A stretch of 40,817 nt of DNA, taken from Methylocystis sp. Its GTDB lineage: Bacteria; Pseudomonadota; Alphaproteobacteria; Rhizobiales; Beijerinckiaceae. Every line of letters begins with the position of its first letter. Position 1 is the first letter of the stretch. Position numbers and translations under genes: made by a program. Below the pieces are notes generated by a model, which was given only the letters and a program-made list of their open reading frames with translations, did not search any database and had not been told where the DNA came from. Shown here one piece after another: positions 1 to 9,551 of this stretch. The DNA lies in assembly GCA_016177005.1 (NCBI GenBank), contig JACOWC010000002.1:1-40817 (forward strand). Reading direction: 5' to 3'.

Positions 1-681
1 GGTGGCGCCGGTGAAGGCGCCCTTCTCATGGCCGAAGAGAATCGATTCGACGAGATTGGCCGGCAGCGCGCCGCAGTTGACGGTGACGAAGGGCTTGCCC
101 TTGCGATCCGACGCGCCCTGAATGGCGCGGGCGACGATTTCCTTGCCGACGCCGGATTCGCCTTCAAGCAGCACGGGAATGGAAGAATGCGCGGCGCGCT
201 GGCCGAGCCTGATGACGCGCGCCATGTCGTCGCTGCGCGAGACGAGGTCCTTCAACGTCAGCGCGCCTTGCGCCCGACGGCTGATGCGGCGCACCTCGTC
301 GGCGAGCGCGTCGGCGGAGAGCGCGTTCTTGATCGAAATCTGCAGGCGCTCCGCGCCGACCGGCTTGACCACGAAATCATGGGCGCCGGCGCGCATCGCC
401 GAGATGACGGCCTCGATCGACCCATGGGCCGTTTGAACGATCACCGGAGTCGCCTGTTTCATGTCCCGCATGCGGGTGAGCACGCCCATGCCGTCGAGAT
501 CGGGCATCACGAGGTCCAAAATCAACAGCGCGACGGGCTTGGCGCCATGCTGGGTCAGCCGCGCGATCGCCTGTTCGCCGCCCTCGACGGTCTCGGCATC
601 GTAACCAAATCGCCGCGTCATAGCTTCCAGGAGACGACGCTGAACCGGATCGTCGTCGGCAATGAGAATGGTTGAGGTCAT
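1..681 (-). CDS. NtrC-like sigma-54-dependent response regulator (N-terminal receiver plus start of AAA+ domain; truncated by window edge)
   Basis: Reverse strand from ATG at 681 reads MTSTILIADDDPVQRRLLEAMTRRFGY...LLILDLVMPDLDG...VVKP...LLEGESGVGKE...ANLVESILFGHEKGAFTGAT and stays open to the window start; receiver D and K residues, Walker A and GAFTGA motif are visible. Confidence 0.93.
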   Translation of the reverse strand, partial: MTSTILIADDDPVQRRLLEAMTRRFGYDAETVEGGEQAIARLTQHGAKPVALLILDLVMPDLDGMGVLTRMRDMKQATPVIVQTAHGSIEAVISAMRAGAHDFVVKPVGAERLQISIKNALSADALADEVRRISRRAQGALTLKDLVSRSDDMARVIRLGQRAAHSSIPVLLEGESGVGKEIVARAIQGASDRKGKPFVTVNCGALPANLVESILFGHEKGAFTGAT

Positions 682-844
682 TTCGTCCCTTGCGTTCCGG
701 GATAATTGGGCGGCAATGCGCCGCGTCAGGCCTGGCGCCTGCCGGAACCGTCTTCTTGGCTCCACAATCCTTGCCAAGCATAGTAAAGGCGGGGTTAACC
801 GCGCCAAGAGGAAGACTTTTTAGCGCCTTCCGTCCGCTCCTCCA

Positions 845-870
845 AGACCCCAATGGGAGACCCCAATGGG
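845..870. repeat. 13-bp perfect tandem duplication (agaccccaatggg x2)
   Basis: agaccccaatggg at 845-857 repeated immediately at 858-870, in the intergenic region upstream of rdgB. Confidence 0.9.
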
Positions 871-969
871 AGACGGACGCTTAGGGCGCGATTCGCGACG
901 GTTTCACGGAGAAATCTGCGCTATGGCGACGCCAGCCCGCGCGCTACAAGCCGGCGCGGAGGAAAGCTG

Positions 970-1569
970 ATGGATTCGCGCAAAATCGCCGGCACGCTCG
1001 TCATTGCAACGCACAATCCGGGAAAACTGTGGGAACTCAGGCAATTGCTCGAACCGCATGGCGTCGCGGCGGTCTCGGCCGGCGAACTCGGCCTTAAGGA
1101 GCCGGAGGAGACCGAAGAGACCTTCGCCGGCAATGCGCTGTTGAAGGCCCGCGCCGCCGCCATGGCCTCGGGATTCCCCGCTTTCGCCGACGACTCGGGA
1201 CTTTGCGTCGACGCGCTCGACGGCGCGCCCGGCGTCTATTCGGCGCGCTGGGCCGGCGAGGACCGCGACTTCAAGGCCGCCTGCGCGCGGGTCGAGCGCG
1301 AGCTTGCGGCGCGCGGCGCGAAGCCCCCTTACCGCGCCCATTTTACCTGCGCGCTCGCCGTCGTCTGGCCCGATGGCCATATCGAGCGGTTCGAGGGCCG
1401 AGTCGACGGCGTTCTCGTCTTTCCGCCCAAGGGCGAGAAGGGCTTCGGCTATGATCCGATCTTCAAGCCCGATGGCCTCGACAAGACCTTCGGCGAGATG
1501 ATGTCGGCGGAAAAACACGCCAGGGGTTCTCTCTGCGCCAAAGTCTTCCTGCTCGGGCACTTGGCGTAA
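970..1569 (+). CDS. rdgB: RdgB/HAM1 non-canonical purine NTP pyrophosphatase
   Basis: MDSRKIAGTLVIATHNPGKLWELRQLL...FADDSGLCVDALDGAPGVYSARWAGE...KGFGYDPIF; internal ATG at 970 preferred over the ORF start at 853. Confidence 0.95.
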   Translation: MDSRKIAGTLVIATHNPGKLWELRQLLEPHGVAAVSAGELGLKEPEETEETFAGNALLKARAAAMASGFPAFADDSGLCVDALDGAPGVYSARWAGEDRDFKAACARVERELAARGAKPPYRAHFTCALAVVWPDGHIERFEGRVDGVLVFPPKGEKGFGYDPIFKPDGLDKTFGEMMSAEKHARGSLCAKVFLLGHLA

Positions 1570-1633
1570 CGCCACGCTCCAACTACCTTCTCATTAAAAA
1601 ACGCCGCCGCAGCGGAAATTAGAGGAACGCCCC

Positions 1634-3151
1634 ATGACCAAGCACGAAACTTTCGCCGCGCTCAAACCGCCATTCAAGCCGCGCTACGGCAATTTCATCA
1701 ATGGCGAATGGGCGGACGCGAAATCCGGCCGCGTCTTTGACAATATCTCGCCGATCACCGGCGGGAAAGTCTGCGAGGTCGCGCGCTCCGACAAGGACGA
1801 CATCGAAGCCGCGCTCGACGCCGCGCACGCCGCCAAGGACGCCTGGGGCAAGACGAGCCCGGCGGAACGCGCGCTCATCCTCAATCGCATCGCCGACGTG
1901 ATGGAGGCCAATCTCGGCCTGCTCGCCACGGCCGAGACCTGGGACAATGGCAAGCCGATCCGCGAGACGATGGCCGCCGACATTCCGCTCGCGATCGACC
2001 ACTTCCGCTATTTCGCCGGCGCCATCCGCGCCCAGGAAGGCGGCGTTTCCGAAATCGACCACGACACGATCGCCTATCATTTTCACGAACCGCTCGGCGT
2101 CGTCGGCCAGATCATCCCCTGGAACTTCCCGATCCTGATGGCGACGTGGAAGCTCGCGCCGGCGCTCGCCGCCGGCAATTGCGTCGTCATCAAGCCGGCC
2201 GAACAGACGCCCGCGAGCATTCTCGTCTGGGCCGAGCTTGTCGGCGCCCTTCTTCCCAAGGGCGTGCTCAACATCGTCAACGGCTTCGGCTTAGAGGCCG
2301 GCAAGCCGCTCGCCTCGTCGAGCCGCATCGCCAAAATCGCCTTCACCGGCGAGACGACGACCGGCCGGCTGATCATGCAATACGCCAGTCAGAACCTCAT
2401 TCCGGTGACGCTGGAGCTCGGCGGCAAATCCCCCAACATCTTCTTCGAGGACGTCGCACGCGAAGACGACGACTATCTCGACAAAGCGGTCGAAGGCTTC
2501 GTGATGTTTGCGCTCAATCAGGGCGAGGTCTGCACCTGTCCGAGCCGCGCGCTCGTGCATGAAAAGATATACGACCGCTTCATGGCGCGCGCGCTGAAAC
2601 GGGTCGGCGAGATCAAGCAGGGCAATCCGCTCGATCCCGAAACGATGATCGGCGCGCAGGCCTCCTCCGAACAGCTCGAAAAAATCCTGAGCTATATCGA
2701 CATCGGCAAGCAGGAGGGCGCGAAGGTGCTCGCCGGCGGCGAGCGCAACACGCTTGCGGGCGAACTCGCCGACGGCTTCTATGTGAAGCCGACAGTGCTC
2801 CAAGGCCACAACCGCATGCGGGTGTTCCAGGAGGAGATTTTCGGCCCCGTCGTGTCGGTCACGACCTTCAAGGACGACGAGGAGGCGCTCGCCATCGCCA
2901 ATGACACGCTCTACGGCCTTGGCGCGGGCGTGTGGAGCCGCGAGGCCAACCGCTGCTATCGCTTCGGCCGCGCCATTCAGGCCGGGCGCGTCTGGGTGAA
3001 CTGCTACCACGCCTATCCGGCGCACGCCGCCTTCGGCGGCTACAAGCAGTCCGGCATCGGCCGCGAGAATCATAAGATGATGCTCGATCATTATCAGCAG
3101 ACGAAGAACATGCTGGTGAGCTACAGCGAAAATAAGCTGGGGTTCTTTTAG
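1634..3151 (+). CDS. NAD-dependent aldehyde dehydrogenase (acetaldehyde dehydrogenase ExaC/AldB type)
   Basis: 505 aa; [60 protein letters not shown] catalytic Cys region, [10 protein letters not shown]. Confidence 0.95.
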   Translation: MTKHETFAALKPPFKPRYGNFINGEWADAKSGRVFDNISPITGGKVCEVARSDKDDIEAALDAAHAAKDAWGKTSPAERALILNRIADVMEANLGLLATAETWDNGKPIRETMAADIPLAIDHFRYFAGAIRAQEGGVSEIDHDTIAYHFHEPLGVVGQIIPWNFPILMATWKLAPALAAGNCVVIKPAEQTPASILVWAELVGALLPKGVLNIVNGFGLEAGKPLASSSRIAKIAFTGETTTGRLIMQYASQNLIPVTLELGGKSPNIFFEDVAREDDDYLDKAVEGFVMFALNQGEVCTCPSRALVHEKIYDRFMARALKRVGEIKQGNPLDPETMIGAQASSEQLEKILSYIDIGKQEGAKVLAGGERNTLAGELADGFYVKPTVLQGHNRMRVFQEEIFGPVVSVTTFKDDEEALAIANDTLYGLGAGVWSREANRCYRFGRAIQAGRVWVNCYHAYPAHAAFGGYKQSGIGRENHKMMLDHYQQTKNMLVSYSENKLGFF

Positions 3152-3176
3152 CCCCACCTTCGCGGTCATCGCCGCT

Positions 3177-3283
3177 GTCATTCCCGACAGGCCAAAGGCC
3201 TGATCGGGAATCTAGAGAGTTTTCGCGAATGGTGGATTTGCCCTAGATTCCCGATCGCGCGCGATGCGCGCGTCGGGAATGAC
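3177..3283. repeat. Dispersed palindromic repeat (GTCATTCCCG...CGGGAATGAC ends)
   Basis: gtcattcccgacaggccaaaggcctgatcgggaatc ... gattcccgatcgcgcgcgatgcgcgcgtcgggaatgac; related copy at 40405-40488. Confidence 0.85.
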
Positions 3284-3302
3284 GGGCGAGGGAGACCGCG
3301 CA

Positions 3303-3701
3303 TTGAAAGCAGAGCGACCTGCAAGAGTCCTCGCCACGCCTGCGGCGCTCGAACTGATCGAGCGGCTGCGCCGTGAACATGGCGACCTTCTCTTCCACCA
3401 GTCGGGCGGCTGCTGCGACGGCTCGGCGCCGATGTGCTATCCGCAAAGAGAGTTCCTTGTCGGCGATAGCGACGTGCTGCTGGGGGAAATCGGCGGCGCG
3501 CCTTTCTACATCGGCGCGGCGCAATTCGATTACTGGAAACATACGCAGCTTATCATTGATGTCGTTCCCGGACAGGGCGGCATGTTTTCGCTCGACAATG
3601 GCGCCGGCCTGCGATTCCTGACGCGCTCTCGGCTTTTTTCCGGCGCGGAGATGGCTTGCCTGACCTCCGCCGCGCCGGCGACCGCCGGTTCGCGCAATTG
3701 A
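3303..3701 (+). CDS. DUF779 domain-containing protein (aldehyde dehydrogenase-associated)
   Basis: LELIERLRREHGDLLFHQSGGCCDGSAPMCYPQREFLVGDSDVLLGEIGGAPFYIGAAQFDYWKHTQLIIDVVPGQGGMFSLDNG. The start is uncertain: the ORF start at 3264 lies inside a repeat, while TTG at 3303 has gagggag upstream. Confidence 0.85.
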   Translation: MKAERPARVLATPAALELIERLRREHGDLLFHQSGGCCDGSAPMCYPQREFLVGDSDVLLGEIGGAPFYIGAAQFDYWKHTQLIIDVVPGQGGMFSLDNGAGLRFLTRSRLFSGAEMACLTSAAPATAGSRN

Positions 3702-3741
3702 CGGACGGCGCGACCTCGCCTCTGCCGACGGGACTTTGAGG

Positions 3742-3770
3742 TTGACACTGGCCGGCCGGGGCCGCATATG
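3742..3770 (+). promoter_or_regulatory. Putative sigma-70 promoter for tRNA-Tyr
   Basis: TTGACA (3742-3747), 17-bp spacer, CATATG (3765-3770), about 50 bp upstream of the tRNA. Confidence 0.6.
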
Positions 3771-3821
3771 CCGCTTCGCCGGCCGCGCTCAACGCGGCCG
3801 CCGTCTCTTTGGCGAGACGAT

Positions 3822-3906
3822 GGGGGAATGTCCCGAGCGGCAAAGGGGGCGGACTGTAAATCCGCTGGCTAAGCCTTCGTAGGTTCGAGTCCTACTTCCC
3901 CCACCA
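3822..3906 (+). tRNA. tRNA-Tyr (anticodon GTA)
   Basis: gggggaatgtcccgagcggcaaagggggcggactGTAaatccgctggctaagccttcgtaggttcgagtcctacttcccccacca; acceptor stem ggggga/tccccc, long variable arm, T-loop ggttcgagtcc, encoded CCA. Confidence 0.96.
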
Positions 3907-4091
3907 TCGGCTGAGATCGCCTGTATCGAGGCGTCCGAGTTCCTCTGGGTCCGCGTTTCGAGTTTTTTGCCGCGCGCCGATTGCGGAACGCCAGCCGGCT
4001 GGCGCCTCGTTTCAATGCTCGCGCTTGCGCTGTCTTGTCCGCCGCAGCCGCCTTTGGCATGGTGCGCGGCCACGACTGGAGGGGAGCGCGC

Positions 4092-5189
4092 ATGACCGGG
4101 TTTTTCAGGACAATCGCCGCCGTGATTTTGTTTGGCGTCGGCTTCGCGAGCCAGGCCCTGGCGCATACTCCGGACATTTCGACCGGCAAAATCGTTCCCA
4201 AGGACAATCGCGTCTACGTCGTCGACGTCGGCTTTCTCGCCACCGACCTCGAACGGATGTTCCAGGATACGATGAGCGAACGCGCCGGCGTCGACCTTTC
4301 GCCTCCCGGCGCGCTTGAGGCGGAGATCGGCAAATTCGTCGAAAAACGGGTCGCGATGCGCGATGGGGCTGGCCGCGCCTGCGTCGCCAGCGTCGTGAAA
4401 TCCGGCGAAGACCCCACCAATCAGGACAGCGCGCTCATCGTCGTGCGCTTCGTTTGCGGCGCAACGGATGGCGCGCTGTTCTACGACGCGACAAAGCTCC
4501 TCGCCGCGCAAGGCGCGAAGGGAAAGCATCTGGTCACCCTCGAGGGAGGCGAAAACGCCGGCCAGACCATGCTGTACCCGGTCGATCCGCCGCTCGATCT
4601 GTCAAAGCCGATGGAAACGATGGCGCAGCTCATGTGGAAGTTTCTGGCGGCAGGCGTCGAACATATCGTCACCGGCTATGATCATCTGTGCTTCCTGTTC
4701 GCGCTCATCCTCTGGGCCACGCGCATCTGGCCGGTCGTCAAGATCGTCACCGCCTTCACCATTTCGCATTCGATCACGCTGTCGCTTGCGGCGCTCAACA
4801 TCTTTACCCTGCCCTCGACATTGGTCGAGTCGCTGATCGCCGCCTCGATCATCTTCGTCGCGGTGGAGAATTTCTTCTCGCGCGACGTCGACAACCGCTG
4901 GCGCAACACATTCTTCTTCGGCTTCATCCACGGTTTCGGCTTCGCCTCGGCGCTGACCGAGATGGGCGTGCCGCAAGGCGGCGTCGTGCCCGCGCTCGCC
5001 GCCTTCAACATCGGCGTCGAGCTTGGCCAGATCGCCATCGTCTTCGCGGTGATGCCGATCCTGTTCTTCATCGACCGGCAGACGGGCGGCAAGCGTAACG
5101 AAAAACTGGTTTATGTCGCGTCGGCGCTCATCGCGCTTGCGGGCGTTTATTGGCTCTTGGAGCGGATCGGTCTGCTGCCCGGAGGCTGA
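4092..5189 (+). CDS. HupE/UreJ family membrane protein with signal peptide and periplasmic N-terminal domain
   Basis: MTGFFRTIAAVILFGVGFASQALAHTPD...; C-terminal GVEHIVTGYDHLCFLFALIL...TAFTISHSITLSLA...FFFGFIHGFGFAS.. typical of HupE/UreJ_2. Confidence 0.88.
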   Translation: MTGFFRTIAAVILFGVGFASQALAHTPDISTGKIVPKDNRVYVVDVGFLATDLERMFQDTMSERAGVDLSPPGALEAEIGKFVEKRVAMRDGAGRACVASVVKSGEDPTNQDSALIVVRFVCGATDGALFYDATKLLAAQGAKGKHLVTLEGGENAGQTMLYPVDPPLDLSKPMETMAQLMWKFLAAGVEHIVTGYDHLCFLFALILWATRIWPVVKIVTAFTISHSITLSLAALNIFTLPSTLVESLIAASIIFVAVENFFSRDVDNRWRNTFFFGFIHGFGFASALTEMGVPQGGVVPALAAFNIGVELGQIAIVFAVMPILFFIDRQTGGKRNEKLVYVASALIALAGVYWLLERIGLLPGG

Positions 5190-5191
5190 GC

Positions 5192-5974
5192 TCACGAGCA
5201 CACAATGAAGCCGGCGTCGCGCTTTTCGAGCCGAGGGCACCAGGCGCCGAGATTGACGACATAGGCGTCTCGCGCCGTACCGCTCAGCGCCTTGATCCTT
5301 GGCAGCGCCGCAGTCGCCGCTTCGAGCGTATCGAATTCGATGACGCTGCGATAGCGCCCGCGCTTCAAGCAGATATAGGCGTTGTCGAATCCTTGCGCGG
5401 TCGCCCGCTTCACCTCGGCGCGAGCGTCGTCCTCAGTGACGTCGGATCCAAAAATCACGATCCAACGCGAGTCGCCGCGCGCCGTGAGCTCCTTCGCCGA
5501 GGAGATGAGGGCGGCGTTCTGCGACAGCGCCTTAGCGGCCTGCGCCTGAAAATCAGCGGCCCGTTTCAGCGCATCGCCATTCTGCGCAAGGATGACGCGA
5601 ACGCCCTCATCCGTCATCGTAGGGCTCGCGGCCCCATTTGGTCCCGAGCGACCTTCGAACCCGCGAACAGACGCGCGCCGCCGCAGCTCGTCATTCTCCA
5701 CCACGAGGGTTTTAAGCTGCTGGTCAGACGCTGTAAGCTTCTGCGCAAGCTCGCGTTGCACGACTTGCGCTTCCTGCAGATCGCCGGCGACCGTCGCAAG
5801 AGCGGTCTTGCCTTTAAAGCCCCACAGATCGAATTCGGCGACGCCGATGCCGGTCAGGGCGTGATGCACGATCTGTGGAAAAACAAAAAGGGAAACGACG
5901 ATGAAGACGAGCGCCAGACTCTTAAGCAGCTCGAAGATCGATCTCCAAAGTTCGACAGTATCTTTTGCGGACAT
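5192..5974 (-). CDS. Hypothetical protein: N-terminal TM, coiled-coil, C-terminal SPOR-like module
   Basis: 260 aa; MSAKDTVELWRSIFELLKSLALVFIVVSLFVF..., Gln/Glu-rich middle, C-terminus DSRWIVIFGSDVTEDDARAEVKRATAQGFDNAYICLKRGRYRSVIEFDTLEAATAALPRIKA...AYVVNLGAWCP. Confidence 0.75.
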   Translation of the reverse strand: MSAKDTVELWRSIFELLKSLALVFIVVSLFVFPQIVHHALTGIGVAEFDLWGFKGKTALATVAGDLQEAQVVQRELAQKLTASDQQLKTLVVENDELRRRASVRGFEGRSGPNGAASPTMTDEGVRVILAQNGDALKRAADFQAQAAKALSQNAALISSAKELTARGDSRWIVIFGSDVTEDDARAEVKRATAQGFDNAYICLKRGRYRSVIEFDTLEAATAALPRIKALSGTARDAYVVNLGAWCPRLEKRDAGFIVCS

Positions 5975-6045
5975 GCCGACGCTCCTTATTTAAATTCAAA
6001 TTGCTCCCCACCCCGAAGCTCATCCATTCATTCAAAGAAAACTAA

Positions 6046-8055
6046 TCAAGCCCTCACCCGCACATATTCGCCGGGCGCGTCGCAGACGATCTTGAGCTTG
6101 CCGCCGCCAGGCCGGCGCGCAGGGACTTTCCTCGGCGCCTGAGCCGTCACCCAGGCGAGCCAGTGCGGCCACCAGGAGCCCTTTGTCTCCTTCGCCTTCT
6201 TGAGCCAGTCCTCGAAGGCGCCCGTCGCGGGGCCGCCCGTCCAATACTGATATTTTTCCCTCGACGGCGGGTTGATGATCCCCGCGATATGGCCCGAGCC
6301 GCCCAGAACGAAGGTCACCTCGCCGCCGAAAAACTTCGCGCCGCGAAACACGGATTGAGCCGGCGCGATATGATCCTCCTTCGCTGCAATCTCAATGACG
6401 GGGATTTTGACCTGACGCAGATTGAGCGGCACGCCGTCGATGACCATCTCGCCGCGCGAGAGCCGATTTTCGAGATAGCAGCTGCGCAGATAAAAAGAGT
6501 GATTTGCCCGCGGGATGCGCGTCGAGTCGGAATTCCAATACAGAAGATCGAACGCCGCGGGCTCGACGCCCTTCATGTAGTTGTTGACGACATAATTCCA
6601 GATCAGTTCGTTCGGCCGCAGCATGTTGAAGGCGTTGGCCATCTTGACCCCTTCGAGATAGCCGGTGCGCGCCATGCTTTCGTCGAGCGCGGCAAGCCGC
6701 GCCTCGTCGACGAAAATCTGCAGATCGCCCGCGTCGGAAAAATCCACCTGGGTCGCAAAGAAGGTGACGCTGTCGATGCGATCGTCGCCGGTCGCGGCCA
6801 TATAGGCGAGCGTCAGCGCGAGCAGCGTGCCGCCGACGCAATAGCCTGCGGCCGTCACCTTGCGCTCGCCCGTCGCCTTCTCGATCACGTCGAGCGCGGT
6901 CAGCACGCCTTCGTGCATATAGGCCTCAAAACCCTTGGCGGCCTTGGTCTCGTCGGGATTGATCCAGGAGATGATGAAGACGGTGAAGCCCTGCTCGACC
7001 GCCCAGCGGACGAAGCTTTTCTCGGCGTTGAGATCGAGCACATAAAATTTATTGATCCAGGGCGGCGTAATCAGCAGCGGCCGCGCATAGACTTCCGCCG
7101 TGGTCGGCTCATATTGAATGAGCTCCATCACGTCATTACGCCAGATCACCTTGCCCGGCGTATTCGCCAAGTCGACGCCGAGTTCGAATTTCCAAGCCGC
7201 GCTTTGACGAATCTTCAGCACGCCGCCGCCTGCGGAGATGTCTTCGGCAAGCATCTTCAAGCCGCGAACAAGATTCTCGCCCTTGGCGTCGATTGTCGCA
7301 CGCAACAGTTCGGGGTTGGTCGGCACGAAATTCGATGGCGAAACCGCGCTCGAGATCAGCCGCGCGTAAAAGGCGGCCCTGGACTTTGTCTGCGGGTCGA
7401 GGCCCTCGGCCTTCTCGACCATGTCGCCGGCCCAGCGCGACGTGAGCAGATAGGATTGCCGCAACCAATCGAAAAACGGGTTCTCGTTCCATTCCGGCGC
7501 GGCGAATCGCTTGTCGGAGAAATCGGAAGGGACGATCGGGGCGACATCCTCCCCGCTGTAGCGGCGCATCGTCTGCCGCCAGATATCGCTGAGGCCGTCG
7601 TAAAGATCGGCCTGGGCCGCCGCAGCGCGCTCGGGCTTCGAGAGCCACCATTCAGCGACCGCGCCGAGAGTCTTTGTGGCGTCGGCGACGCTCGCGGCGA
7701 GTTCGCTGCGCGCTTCCCCGGGATTGGCGCCGCCGATCGCGGCGGCCAGCGCCTTGCGAATTTGGTCGACGAGTTCCGCCATGTTGTCGGCGATCGTTTC
7801 AAAGTCGAGACGGCCGAATGTCTCCACATTGGCGAGACTTGGCGCGCCCGCGCCATTGGGCTTCGCGGCGGGCGCCTTGCGCGCGGGCGCGCTCGATCCG
7901 GCAGGCTGCGCCGCCACAGGCTTTTTCCTACCCTTGCGCGGCGTCTTGTTCAGCGTCTTGCCTGGCGTCCCCGACTTGCCGCGCGAAGACGCCTTTTTCG
8001 CTGGCCCCGGTCGCGTTGGGCTGGCCGCGGGGTCCTGGTCCTCAGTCGCGCTCAT
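6046..8055 (-). CDS. phaC: Class I poly(3-hydroxyalkanoate) synthase PhaC with Lys/Ala/Pro-rich N-terminal extension
   Basis: 669 aa; PPWINKFYVLDLNAEKSFVRWAVEQGFTVFIISWINPD, AAGYCVGGTLLALTLAYMAA catalytic Cys box, GSGHIAGIINPP. Confidence 0.95.
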   Translation of the reverse strand: MSATEDQDPAASPTRPGPAKKASSRGKSGTPGKTLNKTPRKGRKKPVAAQPAGSSAPARKAPAAKPNGAGAPSLANVETFGRLDFETIADNMAELVDQIRKALAAAIGGANPGEARSELAASVADATKTLGAVAEWWLSKPERAAAAQADLYDGLSDIWRQTMRRYSGEDVAPIVPSDFSDKRFAAPEWNENPFFDWLRQSYLLTSRWAGDMVEKAEGLDPQTKSRAAFYARLISSAVSPSNFVPTNPELLRATIDAKGENLVRGLKMLAEDISAGGGVLKIRQSAAWKFELGVDLANTPGKVIWRNDVMELIQYEPTTAEVYARPLLITPPWINKFYVLDLNAEKSFVRWAVEQGFTVFIISWINPDETKAAKGFEAYMHEGVLTALDVIEKATGERKVTAAGYCVGGTLLALTLAYMAATGDDRIDSVTFFATQVDFSDAGDLQIFVDEARLAALDESMARTGYLEGVKMANAFNMLRPNELIWNYVVNNYMKGVEPAAFDLLYWNSDSTRIPRANHSFYLRSCYLENRLSRGEMVIDGVPLNLRQVKIPVIEIAAKEDHIAPAQSVFRGAKFFGGEVTFVLGGSGHIAGIINPPSREKYQYWTGGPATGAFEDWLKKAKETKGSWWPHWLAWVTAQAPRKVPARRPGGGKLKIVCDAPGEYVRVRA

Positions 8056-8292
8056 GCCCTTAACCCGCCTGTGTTCAAATGAGGGGCGCCGCCCCGTATC
8101 GCCGCGTCGTATTGGTCTAACAATTGCCCGCCGATGAGAAAAGCTCTACCGGTCCAACCGACAGAAGCTGCGTCTCAACGACATAAGCTCCAACTTTTAC
8201 AATGCAATATCGATCCTTCCGCGTCGAAACGCCCTTCTCGTGCGCGTAGGCGGCAAGGACGCACGCCGCCGAACAGAATTCCAGGATAAGCG

Positions 8293-9423
8293 CTATGCGG
8301 CCCCGGCGCTATCCATCACATTGAGGTTCGACGACAACGGCAGACCGTGCGCGGCGGCGACAGGCGCGGAAAATATCCGCCCGGCGGAAATTTCCAATCC
8401 CGCCCGAAGATGCGGATCGTCCTCGACGGCGCGACGCCAGCCCTTGTTGACGAGCGCCAGCACGAAAGGCAGCGTCGCGTTGTTGAGCGCGAAAGTGGAC
8501 GTGCGCGGCGTGATGCCGGGCATGTTGGTGACGCAGTAATGCACGACGCCGTCGACCACATAGACCGGGTCGGAATGGCTCGTCGGCCGCGAGGTCTCGC
8601 AGCAACCGCCCTGATCGATCGCGACATCGACGATCACGGCGCCGCGCTTCATCGTCGCCAACATGTCCCGCGTGATCAGGATCGGCGCCTTTGCGCCTGG
8701 CGCGAGCGCCGCACAGATGACGAGATCGGCGCGCTTTACCGATTCGGCGATCGCCGCGCGAGTCGAGTAGATGGTGCGGGCCGCAAAGCCGAAACGCGTC
8801 TCGAGCCGTCGAAGCGCGTCGGGATTTCGGTCGGCGACAAGCACGCTCGCGCCCATGCCGAGCGCTATCGCGGTCGCCTGCACGCCGACGCTGCCTGCGC
8901 CGAGGATGAGGACGTCAGCCGGCGGCGCGCCCGGCGCGCCGGCGAGCAGAACGCCGCGGCCGCCAGCCTGCTTCTCGAGAAAATGCGCGCCGATTTGCGG
9001 GGCGAGCCGGCCGGCGATTTCCGACATTGGCGCGAGCAGCGGCAATCCGCCGCCAGGCGCCGTGACCGTCTCATAGGCGATGCACTGCGCGCCGCTCGCC
9101 ATGAGCTTACGCGTCAGTTCAGCGTCCGCAGCCAAGTGGAAATAGGCGAAGAGCGCATGGTCCGGCCGCAGATAGGCGATTTCGCGCCGCTGCGGCTCCT
9201 TCACCTTCACGATCAGTTGCGATGCGGCGAATAGCGCTTCAGGACCGTCCACGAGATTGGCGCCCGCCATGGCGTAATCCGAGTCCGACAGCCCAGCCCC
9301 CTCGCCTGCGCCGCGCTCGATTAAGACCTCATGTCCTGCGCGGGCGAGTTCGGCGACCGAAGAGGGCGTCAAGCCGACGCGATATTCATTGTCCTTCGTT
9401 TCCCTCGGCGCGCCGACACGCAT
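8293..9423 (-). CDS. ald: Alanine dehydrogenase
   Basis: MRVGAPRETKDNEYRVGLTPSSVAELARAGHEVLIERGAGEGAGLSDSDY...GAGSVGVQATAIALGMGASV...IVDVAIDQGGCCETSRPTSHSDPVYVVDGVVHYCVTNMPG; ATG at 9423. Confidence 0.95.
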   Translation of the reverse strand: MRVGAPRETKDNEYRVGLTPSSVAELARAGHEVLIERGAGEGAGLSDSDYAMAGANLVDGPEALFAASQLIVKVKEPQRREIAYLRPDHALFAYFHLAADAELTRKLMASGAQCIAYETVTAPGGGLPLLAPMSEIAGRLAPQIGAHFLEKQAGGRGVLLAGAPGAPPADVLILGAGSVGVQATAIALGMGASVLVADRNPDALRRLETRFGFAARTIYSTRAAIAESVKRADLVICAALAPGAKAPILITRDMLATMKRGAVIVDVAIDQGGCCETSRPTSHSDPVYVVDGVVHYCVTNMPGITPRTSTFALNNATLPFVLALVNKGWRRAVEDDPHLRAGLEISAGRIFSAPVAAAHGLPLSSNLNVMDSAGAA

Positions 9424-9551
9424 TTTCGGCTCCAAAAAAAGACGGCGTCGACTTGGGTAAAAATCTCGCCTTGCGGGAATATATGCAGAGGGCGGCCTTT
9501 CGCCACAAGGGCGAAGGTCAAGCAAGATTGAGCCGGGCGGAAGGAAAAGCG

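Noticed and set aside
3907-3984. Possible second tRNA after tRNA-Tyr
   Set aside because: No cloverleaf, T-loop or CCA signature in the following sequence.
6163-8082. 639-aa plus-strand ORF antisense to phaC, plus similar long antisense ORFs (19363-21282 vs btuB; 27355-28698 vs maeB; 33945-35177 vs rluB)
   Set aside because: High-GC codon-position artefacts: no recognisable domains, composition dominated by Arg/Ala/His, and the opposite strand encodes clear conserved proteins.
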